A stretch of 64,000 bases of DNA from an uncultured bacterium (GCA_948469375.1 CAOKLO010000005.1:1-64000), one strand, 5' to 3'; positions 16,196 to 24,284 are shown, counted from the first letter of the stretch. A program made the numbers and translations. The notes: generated from the letters alone by a model not told the origin.

Positions 16196-16314
16196 ACAAT
16201 TTGAAAAGAATCAAAGATTCTTTTCAAGTACCCAGGCTGAAAGCCTGGGCGGGCCGCTGAAGGTGGCTTTGGTTTTGGATTTCATCGCTGAATACGGCGT
16301 GCTTTACACGCCTG
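16196..16314 (+). other. Tandem-hairpin intergenic element of unknown function
   Basis: Three hairpins lie in a row. The first is a perfect 12-bp stem TTGAAAAGAATC / GATTCTTTTCAA (16201-16227). Next comes CCCAGGCT-GAAA-GCCTGGG (about 16230-16249), then GGCGTG-CTTTA-CACGCC (about 16295-16311). No T-run follows the second or third, and no gene overlaps them. They could form a structured RNA or the leader of the next gene. Confidence 0.5.
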
Positions 16315-16395
16315 GGGGCAAAGGCAGCAGAGCTGATTTTCCTGTTATTCAACGATATCCCTCGGTGTGTTACATAGCGGAGGGGGGCGCGTGCC

Positions 16396-16866
16396 ATGTG
16401 GCAGATCGGCATATGGGAACGGGACGAAGGGCTGGCGGAGCGTGTGAGCCGTCTGGCGGAGGGCACGGGGGAAAAGGCTCTGGTGCGGGCCTGCCGCCAT
16501 CCGGCTCTGCTGGCGGGGCTGGCGCTGGACCTGCTGGTGGTGTCCCCCGGGGCCACGGGCTGGGCGGGGGCCGGCGCCCTCAACTGCCGCACGGCCCTGC
16601 TGCCCGGCGGGCGGTCCGCCCTGACCCGGGCCCTGCCTGCGGGGACGGTGCTTAGCTACGGCTCGTCCAGCCGGAACACCCTGACCCTGTCCAGCCTGGA
16701 CGAGCAGCGGGCCTCAGTGGCGGTTCAGCGGGAGTTCGTCTCCCTGGACGGACGGGCCGTGGAGCGGCAGGAGATCATTCTGCCCTGCGACGGCTGCTCC
16801 CCCGACCTGCTGCTGGCCCAGGCCGGGGCGGCGCTGCTGCTGGGGCGGCTGCCGGCGGAAACATAG
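16396..16866 (+). CDS. Conserved-looking hypothetical protein with a Rossmann-like pattern
   Basis: I do not recognise this 156-residue protein. It begins MWQIGIWERDEG like the first strand of an alpha/beta fold. It then has a hydrophobic strand LALDLLVVSPG, a TALLPGGRS loop, VLSYGSSSRNTLTLSS and a C-terminal hydrophobic helix. The order loosely recalls receiver or ligase nucleotide domains, but no catalytic motif is visible. There is no signal peptide or membrane segment. It has a strong AGCGGAGGGGGG ribosome binding site and sits between the tandem-hairpin element and two terminators. Confidence 0.65.
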   Translation: MWQIGIWERDEGLAERVSRLAEGTGEKALVRACRHPALLAGLALDLLVVSPGATGWAGAGALNCRTALLPGGRSALTRALPAGTVLSYGSSSRNTLTLSSLDEQRASVAVQREFVSLDGRAVERQEIILPCDGCSPDLLLAQAGAALLLGRLPAET

Positions 16867-16871
16867 AGATG

Positions 16872-16900
16872 AAAAGCGGCCCGTCGCGGGCCGCTTTTCT
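16872..16900 (+). terminator. Intrinsic terminator 1
   Basis: Perfect stem AAAAGCGGCCC / GGGCCGCTTTT with a 5-nt loop. Confidence 0.9.
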
Positions 16901-16964
16901 CATTCCTCTACTGCGCTTATATTGAGCAGGCTCGCTTGAGCGTGGAAAAGTAAAGCCGAAACCC

Positions 16965-16995
16965 TGCCGCCCCGCTCTGCGGGGGCGGCTTTTTT
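16965..16995 (+). terminator. Intrinsic terminator 2
   Basis: GCCGCCCCGC / GCGGGGGCGGC followed by TTTTTT; a second insulating terminator in series. Confidence 0.88.
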
Positions 16996-17070
16996 GCGGC
17001 GAACCGGCGGAGAAAACCGGCTTTATGGGGAGTGCAACCGCCGGTTGCTAAAATTTCCAAGCCCCATTGG

Positions 17071-17099
17071 TTGTCTTTTCCCAGGAAAACAGTTAAAAT
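17071..17099 (+). promoter_or_regulatory. Promoter for the XRE regulator
   Basis: TTGTCT, 17-nt spacer, TAAAAT, 25 nt before the ATG, so the 5' leader is very short. Confidence 0.75.
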
Positions 17100-17124
17100 G
17101 AGGTCCGGAAAGGAGGTCGTTTCC

Positions 17125-17841
17125 ATGACCTTAGCGGAAAAGATCGCCGCCCTGCGGGGAGAGCGGAAGCTGTCCCAGGGGGATTTGGCGGAGCGGCTGG
17201 AGGTGTCCCGCCAGTCGGTAAGCAAGTGGGAGACGGGACAGGCCATACCCGAGCTGGACAAGATCATCAAGCTGGCCGACCTGTTCGGCGTGAGCGTGGA
17301 CGAGCTGGTGCGGGACGGAGAAACACCCAGGCCGGAGGCGGCAAAAACAGAGATCGCGGAACGGGTCGTCTATGTGGAAAAGCCCGGCGCGTGGCTGACC
17401 CCCGTCCAGAGTTTGGGCGTGATCTGTGCGGCTTTGGGAGCGGGGGTGTCTTTCCTGGCGCTGTTTGTGGACGACCCGGAGCTGATCGTCCTGGGGATGG
17501 CGGTGATTATCCTGAGCCTGCCCCTGCTGCTGGTAAAGGGGCGGCCGCTGCTGGTGTGCGGCTGGCTGATCTGGGCGGTGGGGGAGCTGACCCTGTGCAA
17601 TCCGTATCTCATGGGCCAAGTGACCAGGCTGTGGCTGCCCTTTATGGGAACCGTCAACAGCGCGCGCTGGCTCATACAGGATGGGGGGATGGGCGGTTCG
17701 TTCCTGGTGATGATCCTGTTTTTTCTGCTGTGCTACTCGACGCTGAGCGTGCTGACGGTGGTGCTGCCCGTATACACCGGCTGGCTGTGCTGGAAAAAAT
17801 GGAGAACTCAGAAGCAATCCGCGCAGAAAGCAGGCGGCTGA
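17125..17841 (+). CDS. XRE-family regulator with a C-terminal membrane domain
   Basis: This 238-residue protein has an N-terminal XRE/Cro helix-turn-helix (about 5-60, with LSQGDLAERLEVSRQSVSKW as the DNA-reading unit). A linker and about five hydrophobic segments follow (near 92-112, 115-132, 136-155, 190-215). Such membrane-tethered XRE regulators are common in clostridia and probably sense membrane or ion signals; the ligand is unknown. The ATG at 17125 follows GGAAAGGAGG. It is monocistronic, with a terminator right after it, and lies upstream of an SLH protein gene that has its own promoter. Confidence 0.87.
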   Translation: MTLAEKIAALRGERKLSQGDLAERLEVSRQSVSKWETGQAIPELDKIIKLADLFGVSVDELVRDGETPRPEAAKTEIAERVVYVEKPGAWLTPVQSLGVICAALGAGVSFLALFVDDPELIVLGMAVIILSLPLLLVKGRPLLVCGWLIWAVGELTLCNPYLMGQVTRLWLPFMGTVNSARWLIQDGGMGGSFLVMILFFLLCYSTLSVLTVVLPVYTGWLCWKKWRTQKQSAQKAGG

Positions 17842-17853
17842 TTGGCAAAGCGC

Positions 17854-17882
17854 TCCCCCGGCCCTTGGCCGGGGGATTTTTT
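17854..17882 (+). terminator. Intrinsic terminator of the XRE regulator
   Basis: CCCCCGGCC / GGCCGGGGG with a 3-nt loop, followed by ATTTTTT. Confidence 0.92.
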
Positions 17883-17903
17883 ATGGATATTGGGTGAAAA
17901 TAC

Positions 17904-17932
17904 TTGCCAACCCAGGGGAAATCAGGTAAACT
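17904..17932 (+). promoter_or_regulatory. Promoter for the SLH protein at 18000
   Basis: TTGCCA, 17-nt spacer, TAAACT, about 65 nt before the ATG. Confidence 0.7.
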
Positions 17933-17999
17933 GGAAAATGAAAGGATTCCGGAGGGAAGCCGGGTCCTGGAAAAGAAGGGAAAAGGAGAAACGATCAAC

Positions 18000-19202
18000 A
18001 TGAAAAAGCGCTTTCCCGCAATGTTCCTGGCGCTGGTCCTGTGCATAGGGCTGGCCATCCCCGCCTTTGCGGCGGAGGAAACGCAGCTCCCCGAAAGCTA
18101 CACCGAGGCCTTTAAGGATGTCACGGTGAGCCACACCTTAGGCGGCGGACACGTTGGCGGCGTTACCTCTGTGGCGTGGCTGGACGAGGAGTGGACTCGG
18201 GTCGAATATGAATTTGACGACGAGGGCGACACGTCCAAGGTGACCTTTGACGAGACCGGCTATCGCGCGGTGCGTAATGACACCGTGTTCACCGTGTCCC
18301 GTGCCGCCGGACAGGCGGACGACACCTCCTATGTTATGGTCTATGTTACGCCCTACGTCAACGTGGGCGACGGGAAGTACGAGTGGTATGAGTGGCCCCA
18401 CAGCATGTACCTGACCGAGGAAGGCTTTGTCCTGGATATGATGGACCCCGATGGCTTCGGCGGCCTGGTGGAGCTGAAGGCTGGGGAATCCGTCCAGTTT
18501 GAACTGCCCGGGGTGTATGACGATGAGGAAACGGAGCTGACCGACGTCGTCTATGCGGTAAGGGTGGAAAAGTATTATCCTGACTTTACCGAGGAAAAGA
18601 CTGATGAGGATGGAAATACCTACCCCTCCATTCCCGGTTTTTACAGGTACAATTATTACAAGGTGGACGAGGACTGTGTGGACGAGACCGTGGCCGGGCT
18701 TCCCTTCGACGACGTGCGTCTGGGCGTTTACTATGACCTGCCTGTGATCTGGGCCGTGGAGAACGAGATCACCAAGGGCACCTCCCCCACCGCCTTCTCC
18801 CCCAGCCAGACCTGCACCCAGGCTCAGATTTTGACCTTCCTGTGGCGCGCCGCCGGGGAGCAGGAGGTCGAGGGCGAGCTGTCCATCGAGGTGGCCGAGG
18901 CCTATCGGAGCGCCATCCTCTGGGCGGCCGACCAGGGCATGATCGACCTGGACGGCTTTGATCCTGAGAAGGCCTGCACCCGCGCCACCGCCGTGAGCTA
19001 CATTTGGCAGGCCTTTGAGGGTCCCGAGGCCGAGGCCGCCGACTTCACCGATGTGGATGCTGAGGCGGACTACGCCGCCGCCGTGTCCTGGGCGGTGGAG
19101 AATGGGGTGACCAACGGCACCTCTGAGACCGAGTTCTCCCCCGACCAGGTGTGCACCCGCGGTCAGATCGTGACCTTCCTGTACCGGGCTTACCAGGAGT
19201 AA
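18000..19202 (+). CDS. Secreted S-layer homology (SLH) domain protein
   Basis: This 400-residue exported protein begins MKKRFPAM and has a classic signal peptide cleaved near AFA-AEE (about residue 24). Residues 25-235 are a beta-rich, acidic region with no family I can name. The C-terminal 165 residues hold three SLH repeats (WAVENEITKGTSPTAFSPSQ, ILWAADQGMIDLDGFD, WAVENGVTNGTSETEFSPDQ) that bind pyruvylated wall polymers. The ATG at 18000 follows AAAAGGAGAAA. It is paralogous to the SLH protein at 24398-25588, with nearly the same signal peptide and SLH part but a different middle. Confidence 0.9.
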   Translation: MKKRFPAMFLALVLCIGLAIPAFAAEETQLPESYTEAFKDVTVSHTLGGGHVGGVTSVAWLDEEWTRVEYEFDDEGDTSKVTFDETGYRAVRNDTVFTVSRAAGQADDTSYVMVYVTPYVNVGDGKYEWYEWPHSMYLTEEGFVLDMMDPDGFGGLVELKAGESVQFELPGVYDDEETELTDVVYAVRVEKYYPDFTEEKTDEDGNTYPSIPGFYRYNYYKVDEDCVDETVAGLPFDDVRLGVYYDLPVIWAVENEITKGTSPTAFSPSQTCTQAQILTFLWRAAGEQEVEGELSIEVAEAYRSAILWAADQGMIDLDGFDPEKACTRATAVSYIWQAFEGPEAEAADFTDVDAEADYAAAVSWAVENGVTNGTSETEFSPDQVCTRGQIVTFLYRAYQE

Positions 19203-19213
19203 GCATACGCTGT

Positions 19214-19248
19214 AAAAGCGCCCCCGCCGTCGGCGGGGGCGCTTTTTT
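19214..19248. terminator. Bidirectional terminator between convergent genes
   Basis: Perfect stem AAAAGCGCCCCCGCC / GGCGGGGGCGCTTTT with T-runs on both strands; serves the SLH gene (+) and the L,D-transpeptidase gene (-). Confidence 0.92.
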
Positions 19249-20465
19249 CATCCGTGGAGCCGCCGGTACTGCCCAAGCGCGGTGTCCAGCTGGTCCTTTG
19301 CCACGTAGTCGTCGGGCCGGAGCGTGTTGTCCGAAACCGGCTGAATCAGGCTGTTTCCCAGGTTCCAGCGCATGGCGTCCCGAGCATAGAGGTGAATGCT
19401 CTGCCAGTCGGAAAAGCGGGTCAGAGAGCTGAAATTCCGGGCGGTGTGCCGACAGTATTGGGTTTCGTACCGGTAGAACATGAAGGCCATATCCTGCCGG
19501 GTGACGGCGTTGTACGGGTCAAAGCCTCTGTCCACGATGTTGTCCAGGAGGCGGTATCGGACGGCCCAGGTGACCGTCTCGGAGGGGTGGGTGAGCTCTG
19601 TCCCGCCGGATAGCTCATACAGCGCCTGGGCCACCTGGGCGTAGGAAACCCGTTCCTCCTCCGGGGGCTGGGACGGAGCGGCGCTGGGCACAGGCGCAGA
19701 CGGGACGGCGCTGGGCACGGGCGCGGACGGAGCGGCGCTGGGCACGGGCGCGGACGGAGCGGCGCTGGGCACGGGTGCGGACGGGATGGCGCTGGGTATG
19801 GGCTCAGGCTCCTGAGCGGCGGCCAGAATCCCGTGCCAGGGATTCTCCTCCCGGGGGTCAGTGGGGTCCCAGCCGTTGGCCTGTTCCGGGGTGATGTGGT
19901 CCACCACACGGCCGGGCTTGCCCAGGGGGCCGGGGTCGGCGCCGTCATAAATGGTGATCTTGGTTCCCCGGGCACAGTTGTCGTAGATCCATTTTGCATC
20001 CGCCGTCTGGAGACGCACGCAGCCCAGAGAGGCGGGAGCACCCAATCCGTTGTACTCCTCGGTAATCAGAGTGGAGGGGTCCTTTTTGTCGTAGCACACG
20101 GAATGAAACAGGATGTTGCCGCTGATCTGGCTGACATATTGGCCGTAAGAGTTGTCAAACATATGGACCCACGTCCACTTACCGCCGAGGGAGTAGGTGC
20201 CCAGGGGGGTGGCGTGGCCCTTGCGGCCCGTGGAGCAGATCATAGCCTTCACGGGAACGGTGTAGCAGCCGCTGTCGTCCAGGCCGTATATCGTGACGGT
20301 GCTCTGGGCCCGGTTCACCATGATGTAATAGGGCTTGCCGTTGCTTTTGGTGTGGTTTGCCGCGATGTAATCGCCTTGCGCCGCCGACGCAGCCTGAGCC
20401 GTGGGACGCATCAGCAGCAGGGCGGACAGGAGCGCCAGGGCGAACGCGGTGACTTTTTTCCTCAA
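19248..20465 (-). CDS. Secreted L,D-transpeptidase (YkuD domain) with a Pro/Ser/Ala repeat linker
   Basis: This 405-residue protein has a signal peptide (RKKVTAFALALLSALLL, cleaved near AQA-A). The YkuD domain has LFHSV, GAPASLGCVRL with the catalytic cysteine, and the ATPLGTYSL pattern. It would form 3-3 cross-links in peptidoglycan. The canonical SHGC histidine is Leu here. A PSAPVPSA repeat linker leads to a C-terminal 150-residue SLH-like region (YELSGGTELTHPSETVTWAV, then WNLGNSLI). I start it at TTG 20465 behind GGAGGCAGTTTAC. ATG 20519 lies at the expected transcription start, and ATG 20480 overlaps the ribosome binding site. Confidence 0.87.
   Translation of the reverse strand: MRKKVTAFALALLSALLLMRPTAQAASAAQGDYIAANHTKSNGKPYYIMVNRAQSTVTIYGLDDSGCYTVPVKAMICSTGRKGHATPLGTYSLGGKWTWVHMFDNSYGQYVSQISGNILFHSVCYDKKDPSTLITEEYNGLGAPASLGCVRLQTADAKWIYDNCARGTKITIYDGADPGPLGKPGRVVDHITPEQANGWDPTDPREENPWHGILAAAQEPEPIPSAIPSAPVPSAAPSAPVPSAAPSAPVPSAVPSAPVPSAAPSQPPEEERVSYAQVAQALYELSGGTELTHPSETVTWAVRYRLLDNIVDRGFDPYNAVTRQDMAFMFYRYETQYCRHTARNFSSLTRFSDWQSIHLYARDAMRWNLGNSLIQPVSDNTLRPDDYVAKDQLDTALGQYRRLHG
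19681..19802 (-). repeat. In-frame 27-bp tandem repeat encoding the L,D-transpeptidase linker
   Basis: About 4.5 copies of a 27-bp unit (each beginning GCGCTGGGCAC on the plus strand) encode repeated PSAPVPSA-type residues. Nearly identical central copies suggest that slippage changes the linker length. Confidence 0.9.
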
Positions 20466-20524
20466 GTAAACTGCCTCCATTCGATTTGATGGCTGGGGAT
20501 ATCGTCTGTGGTCATTCACTGAGG

Positions 20525-20553
20525 ATTATACACGCTCTGGAAGAAAATTTCAA
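20525..20553 (-). promoter_or_regulatory. Promoter of the L,D-transpeptidase gene
   Basis: On the minus strand TTGAAA (20553-20548), 17-nt spacer, TATAAT (20530-20525). Confidence 0.85.
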
Positions 20554-20575
20554 GGCAATTCGGGAAAGCCTCGGC

Positions 20576-20710
20576 TTACGGCTGGTCCAGCAGGAGCATA
20601 AGGGCGGTGACTTCACCGGTATCGTCCGTCTCCCGCAGCGGCCCTCCCCAGATGGGACACAGGGCTTCCGGAGCGTCGGATTTGTTCCCGAAGCGACTGT
20701 AACGCTTCAT
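20576..20710 (-). CDS. Small ORF (44 residues) downstream of the ABC permease
   Basis: A short reading frame starts at ATG 20710, 10 nt after the permease stop, with AAGGTG as ribosome binding site. It encodes a 44-residue soluble peptide starting MKRYSRFGNKSDAPEALCP and ending LMLLLDQP. I recognise no family. Its tight placement as the last gene of the GntR-ABC operon, with the promoter of the next gene just beyond, supports translation. It could be a small accessory protein or chance. Confidence 0.45.
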   Translation of the reverse strand: MKRYSRFGNKSDAPEALCPIWGGPLRETDDTGEVTALMLLLDQP

Positions 20711-20720
20711 ATAAAGCACC

Positions 20721-21377
20721 TTACACATCCTTTGCCCCGTAAAAGTGCCGGGACAGCAGGAAGGATACCGCCAGCAGGGCCAGCCCCGCCACCGCCGCGA
20801 TCGCGGGAATGGCGGCGGCCTGCGCCGGGGTGGGCTCGGCAAGCTCCAGGGCTTTGAGCCATTCCAGCCCGCCCAGGGGAAACAGGGCCGCGACAACCAG
20901 CAGAACGATCCCGCCCATGATGCTGAAGAACATCATCCGGGCCCGCTCCGGGCCGAACTTGTACAGGAAGGGCAGCATGATGGCGTTTACCAGCACGGAC
21001 ATCAGGCCCATCACCGAACAGCTCACCAGAAATTCCACAGGCTCCTCCACCCGTCCGGCGGCATACAGCATCACGCCGAGAATGGCCGTCAGGCCCACGC
21101 TGAGCAGGCACAGCAGCAGGATGCAGAGATACCGGGCGGCTACCGTTTTCGTGCGGCCCACCGGCAGGGCCAGGCCGTAGGTGTCCCACTTGGCCTGCTT
21201 GTCGTAGGCAAACACATTCATGGGAAGCATCACGACCATGACGACCAGCAGCACGCCGACGATGTCCGCCGACCACACCCCGGTAAAAGCGATGCCCACG
21301 TATACTATCAGCATAAACAGGTAGGAGCGCAGAGTCTTGCGCAGGATGAGAAGATCCTTCAAAATCAGCCCGGTCAT
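20721..21377 (-). CDS. ABC-2 type transporter permease
   Basis: This 218-residue membrane protein has six hydrophobic segments and begins MTGLILKDLLILRK, typical of the ABC-2 permeases that pair with YtrB-like ATPases. PVGRTKTVAARYL marks the first cytoplasmic loop. Its ATG overlaps the ATPase stop by 4 nt (ATGA), so the two are translationally coupled. With the ATPase and the GntR/YtrA-type repressor it forms a small exporter of unknown substrate; relatives respond to cell-envelope antibiotics. Confidence 0.87.
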   Translation of the reverse strand: MTGLILKDLLILRKTLRSYLFMLIVYVGIAFTGVWSADIVGVLLVVMVVMLPMNVFAYDKQAKWDTYGLALPVGRTKTVAARYLCILLLCLLSVGLTAILGVMLYAAGRVEEPVEFLVSCSVMGLMSVLVNAIMLPFLYKFGPERARMMFFSIMGGIVLLVVAALFPLGGLEWLKALELAEPTPAQAAAIPAIAAVAGLALLAVSFLLSRHFYGAKDV

Positions 21378-22222
21378 GCTTTCTCCCCCTTTACCACGAA
21401 TACCATCAATTCGTCCAGCGTCACCGGCTCCACCGTCAGGCGGGGATGGAGCCGCTTGAAGTCGTTCCTGCGCCGGATCAGCGCCTCGGTGGAATATTGG
21501 CTTTTCCGGGTGGCCACCACATAGCCCCGGTCCACCTGTTCCAGCTCCTCCCGGGCGCACACCAGCCGCCCATAGCTCTCCAGCAGACGGTCCTTCTCGT
21601 CGCACAGCAGCAGCTTTCCCTGGTGGAGGTAGGCGATGTAGTCCGCCACCTTTTCCAGGTCGGAGGTGATGTGGCTGGAGATCAGGATGGCGTGGTCCTC
21701 GTCGGACACGAAGGCCAAAAATTCGTCCAGGATCTCGTCCCGGACCACCGGGTCCAGCCCCGCCGTGGCCTCGTCCAGCAGCAGCAGCCGGGGCCGGTGG
21801 GCCAGGGCCGCCGCCAGGGACAGCTTCATCCGCATCCCCCGGGACAGCTCCTTGATGTTTTTCGCCCCGGACAGGCCGAACTTGTCCAGATAGTCCCGGT
21901 ACAGCCCCTTGTCCCAGGTCTTGAACACCCGGCACAGCACCGTCTCCACGTCCCGCACCCGCAGGTACTCGGAGAAAAAGCAGTCGTCCAGCACCATGCC
22001 GATATCCTCTTTGGCGCGGTCCGGATCGGCACCCAGCAGGACGGCCGTTCCGGCGGTGGGCTTGACGATGCCCAGCATGGACTTGATGAGGGTAGTTTTG
22101 CCCGCGCCGTTCTCCCCAATCAGCCCCAGGATGGAGCCGCCGGGAACCTTGAGGTCGATGGGCCCCAGGGTGAAGGTCTTGTACTGCTTGACAAGGCCTT
22201 TAATCTCAATACAATTTGTCAT
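21374..22222 (-). CDS. ABC transporter ATP-binding protein
   Basis: This 282-residue ATPase has Walker A GENGAGKTT (about 37-45), the signature ELSRGMRMKLSLA (variant of LSGGQ, about 125-137), Walker B LLLLDEATAGLDP and the H-loop ISSH. It belongs to the CcmA-like exporter group and should drive the ABC-2 permease encoded next. Its start overlaps the GntR regulator stop by 4 nt. The C-terminal 70 residues form the regulatory tail common in this group. Confidence 0.92.
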   Translation of the reverse strand: MTNCIEIKGLVKQYKTFTLGPIDLKVPGGSILGLIGENGAGKTTLIKSMLGIVKPTAGTAVLLGADPDRAKEDIGMVLDDCFFSEYLRVRDVETVLCRVFKTWDKGLYRDYLDKFGLSGAKNIKELSRGMRMKLSLAAALAHRPRLLLLDEATAGLDPVVRDEILDEFLAFVSDEDHAILISSHITSDLEKVADYIAYLHQGKLLLCDEKDRLLESYGRLVCAREELEQVDRGYVVATRKSQYSTEALIRRRNDFKRLHPRLTVEPVTLDELMVFVVKGEKA

Positions 22223-22599
22223 AATTGCTCCTCGTTATACAGCGTGTTCAACATTTCGGTGAGTTCGTCCAGCTCTACGGCCCCGGCCTTCGCCGCGTCC
22301 ACCGCCTGGGACAGGTGCTCCTCGATCTGGCACAGGACGGCCTCCCGCCGGGTCTCACGGCTCTGGGCGGCCACAAAGCAGCCCTTGCCGGGGACGGTGG
22401 TGAGGAAGCCGTCCCGCTCTAATTCTTCGTAGGCCCGTTTGGTGGTGATAACGGAAATGCGCAGGTCCCGGGCCAGCAGGCGCATGGAGGGCAGCGCCTG
22501 GCCGGGGGAGAGCTGGCCTGAAAGGATGAGCCCCTTCAGCTGGCGGACGATCTGCTCATAGATCGGCACGCCGGAGGAATTGCTGATGATGATATCCAT
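22219..22599 (-). CDS. GntR family regulator, YtrA subfamily
   Basis: This 126-residue protein has the GntR winged helix (PIYEQIVRQLKGLILSGQ, LPSMRLLARDLRISVITTKR, GKGCFV) and the short C-terminal helix pair of the YtrA group, which lacks a large effector domain. The ATG at 22599 follows GCGAGGTGCACC. It is the first gene of the operon with the ABC ATPase and permease and should autorepress through a TGTATAT/ATATACA dyad downstream of its promoter. Confidence 0.9.
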   Translation of the reverse strand: MDIIISNSSGVPIYEQIVRQLKGLILSGQLSPGQALPSMRLLARDLRISVITTKRAYEELERDGFLTTVPGKGCFVAAQSRETRREAVLCQIEEHLSQAVDAAKAGAVELDELTEMLNTLYNEEQL

Positions 22600-22642
22600 G
22601 GTGCACCTCGCGGGGGACCGCTCGTCAGCGGCCCCGGTATTT

Positions 22643-22691
22643 TGTATATATACGATATACACAGTATACATGGCAGATACACGGTTGTCAA
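22643..22691 (-). promoter_or_regulatory. Promoter and operator of the GntR-ABC operon
   Basis: On the minus strand TTGACA (22691-22686), 17-nt spacer, TATACT (22668-22663), then a dyad TGTATAT-N5-ATATACA at 22661-22643 that covers the transcription start. This is the layout of YtrA-type autorepression. Confidence 0.85.
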
Positions 22692-22718
22692 GGGGGCGGG
22701 GCAAAAAAATCTCTGGAA

Positions 22719-22753
22719 ATAAAACCGGCCGCCTCCCCACGGGAAGCGGCCGA
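22719..22753 (-). terminator. Intrinsic terminator after degV
   Basis: CGGCCGCTTCCC / GGAGGCGGCCG with a short loop, followed on the minus strand by GTTTTATTT. Confidence 0.85.
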
Positions 22754-22819
22754 TGGTGAATACAGGCTCTAAAGGGCGCCGGGACAAAGGGCCGGCCCCG
22801 GAGGATAAGGCCCTCCTTT

Positions 22820-23692
22820 TTACCGGTGCCTGCCCGTGAAGAACAGCGCCACGCACCCAGGCCCGGTGTGGGCCCCGATCACGGGGCCGATGGAGTTGAT
22901 CACGATCTCCTTGGCGCCGTAGCGCTTGCGGATCTCGTCGGCCACGAACTGGGCGTCCTCGGCGCAGTCGCTGTTGCTGATGAACATGGTCTGGGAGGCA
23001 GGGTCCTCGGCCAGCTCCCCCACCTTGTCCACCAGGGCGGTGAGGGACGCCCTGCGCCCCCGGGCCTTGGCGATGCTGATGAGGTGGCCCTCGTCGTCCA
23101 CATGGAGGATGGGCTTGATCTGGAGCATGGTGCCCACCACGGCGGTGGCGGCGGACACCCGCCCGCCTTTTTTCAGGAAGAACAGGTCGTTGACGGTGAA
23201 GTAATGGCACTGGCGCAGCTTGTTGGCCTCCGCCCAGTCCCGGACCTCCTCCATGGACTTGCCCGCCTGGCGCAGTTTGGCGGCCTGATAGACCAGCATC
23301 CCCTGTCCCAAGGAGGCGCACAGGGTATCGACCACCAGAATTTTGCGGTCGGGGAACTGCCCCGCCAGGTCGTCTGCGGCAATTTTGAAGGAATTATAGG
23401 TGGTGGACAGCCCGGAAGAGAAGGCCAGCACCAGCACGTCCCTTCCCTGCTTCAGCACGGCCTCGATGGCGTCGGACGCCTCCCCTACGTTGACGGCGTT
23501 GGTGGTGGCCATAAGGCCCTCTCTCTGCTTGCCGTAAAACACGTCGGGAGACATCTCCCGGTTATCCGGATAATTCCGATAGGTCTTGCCGTCCATAATA
23601 AAGGACAGGGGGAGCACCTCCAGCTCCAGCTCCTTGACCAGGCTGTCGGGCAGGTCACAGGACGAATCGGTGATAATGATATAGTTGCTCAT
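22820..23692 (-). CDS. DegV family fatty-acid-binding protein
   Basis: This 290-residue protein is a DegV-family protein. It begins YIIITDSSCDLP and shows ATTNAVNVGE, AFSSGLSTTYNS and the VNDLFFLKKGGRVS signature. DegV proteins (FakB) bind a fatty acid and present it to FakA kinase for phospholipid synthesis; no FakA is in the window. I start it at ATG 23692 behind GGAGGA rather than the upstream TTG. It follows the DUF1836 gene by 58 nt, a frequent pairing in Firmicutes. Confidence 0.92.
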   Translation of the reverse strand: MSNYIIITDSSCDLPDSLVKELELEVLPLSFIMDGKTYRNYPDNREMSPDVFYGKQREGLMATTNAVNVGEASDAIEAVLKQGRDVLVLAFSSGLSTTYNSFKIAADDLAGQFPDRKILVVDTLCASLGQGMLVYQAAKLRQAGKSMEEVRDWAEANKLRQCHYFTVNDLFFLKKGGRVSAATAVVGTMLQIKPILHVDDEGHLISIAKARGRRASLTALVDKVGELAEDPASQTMFISNSDCAEDAQFVADEIRKRYGAKEIVINSIGPVIGAHTGPGCVALFFTGRHR

Positions 23693-23750
23693 GGCAGATT
23701 CCTCCAAACTTGAAATATCATGAGACCGGCCGGTGAAACCGAACGGTGGG

Positions 23751-24284
23751 TCACTTCTTTTTTTTCAGCAGCTCCTCATGCCCCGTGCGCTGGGCCAGAA
23801 TCGCCAGCACCCGGTGGCAGGCCAATCCGGCGGCATAGCTGCGCATGGCCAGGTCCAGCACCAGCTTGGGCAGGTTGTTCTCCGGCGTGTTCTCGTCGAT
23901 GTGGGCGGCAACGTCCGCCATAGCCTGGTCCAGATAGCTGCAGAAATACTCGTACTGCCGCTCTGGAGCCCGCATTTCCCGGCCTACGGTGGTCAGCACC
24001 TTCATCTCCCGCACGCTCATCACCTGCTTCAGGGCGCTGATGGCGGTGAGGTAGGCCAAATGCTCCTGGCCGTATTTTTTGCCGTTGGCCCGCTCCACCA
24101 GGCCGTCCTTGATATAGTTGTTGATCATGGCGGAGGTGAGGGCGTCGCCGTCGCCCATGGACACCATCTGCCGGGACAGATAGGATACCACCTGGTCCAT
24201 GTACAGCGGAATATCGGGCAGCTTGTCCCAGCCGTCCGGGCGCTGTTCAGTCAGCTGCTGCTTTAATTCGGCCAGCTCGTCCAT
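23751..24284 (-). CDS. DUF1836 domain-containing protein
   Basis: This 177-residue protein belongs to DUF1836, a Firmicute family with a MerR-like helix-turn-helix in its N-terminal half (VVSYLSRQMVSMG, MINNYIKDGLVERANGKKY). The second half is helical. Molecular function is unknown; DNA binding is inferred. The ATG at 24284 follows GGAGGGATG. It probably shares a transcript with degV, since a consensus-like promoter precedes it and only 58 nt separate the genes. Confidence 0.85.
   Translation of the reverse strand: MDELAELKQQLTEQRPDGWDKLPDIPLYMDQVVSYLSRQMVSMGDGDALTSAMINNYIKDGLVERANGKKYGQEHLAYLTAISALKQVMSVREMKVLTTVGREMRAPERQYEYFCSYLDQAMADVAAHIDENTPENNLPKLVLDLAMRSYAAGLACHRVLAILAQRTGHEELLKKKK

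Noticed and set aside
19681..19802. Tandem 27-bp units as a CRISPR-like array
   Set aside because: Units are contiguous without spacers and encode an in-frame protein linker.
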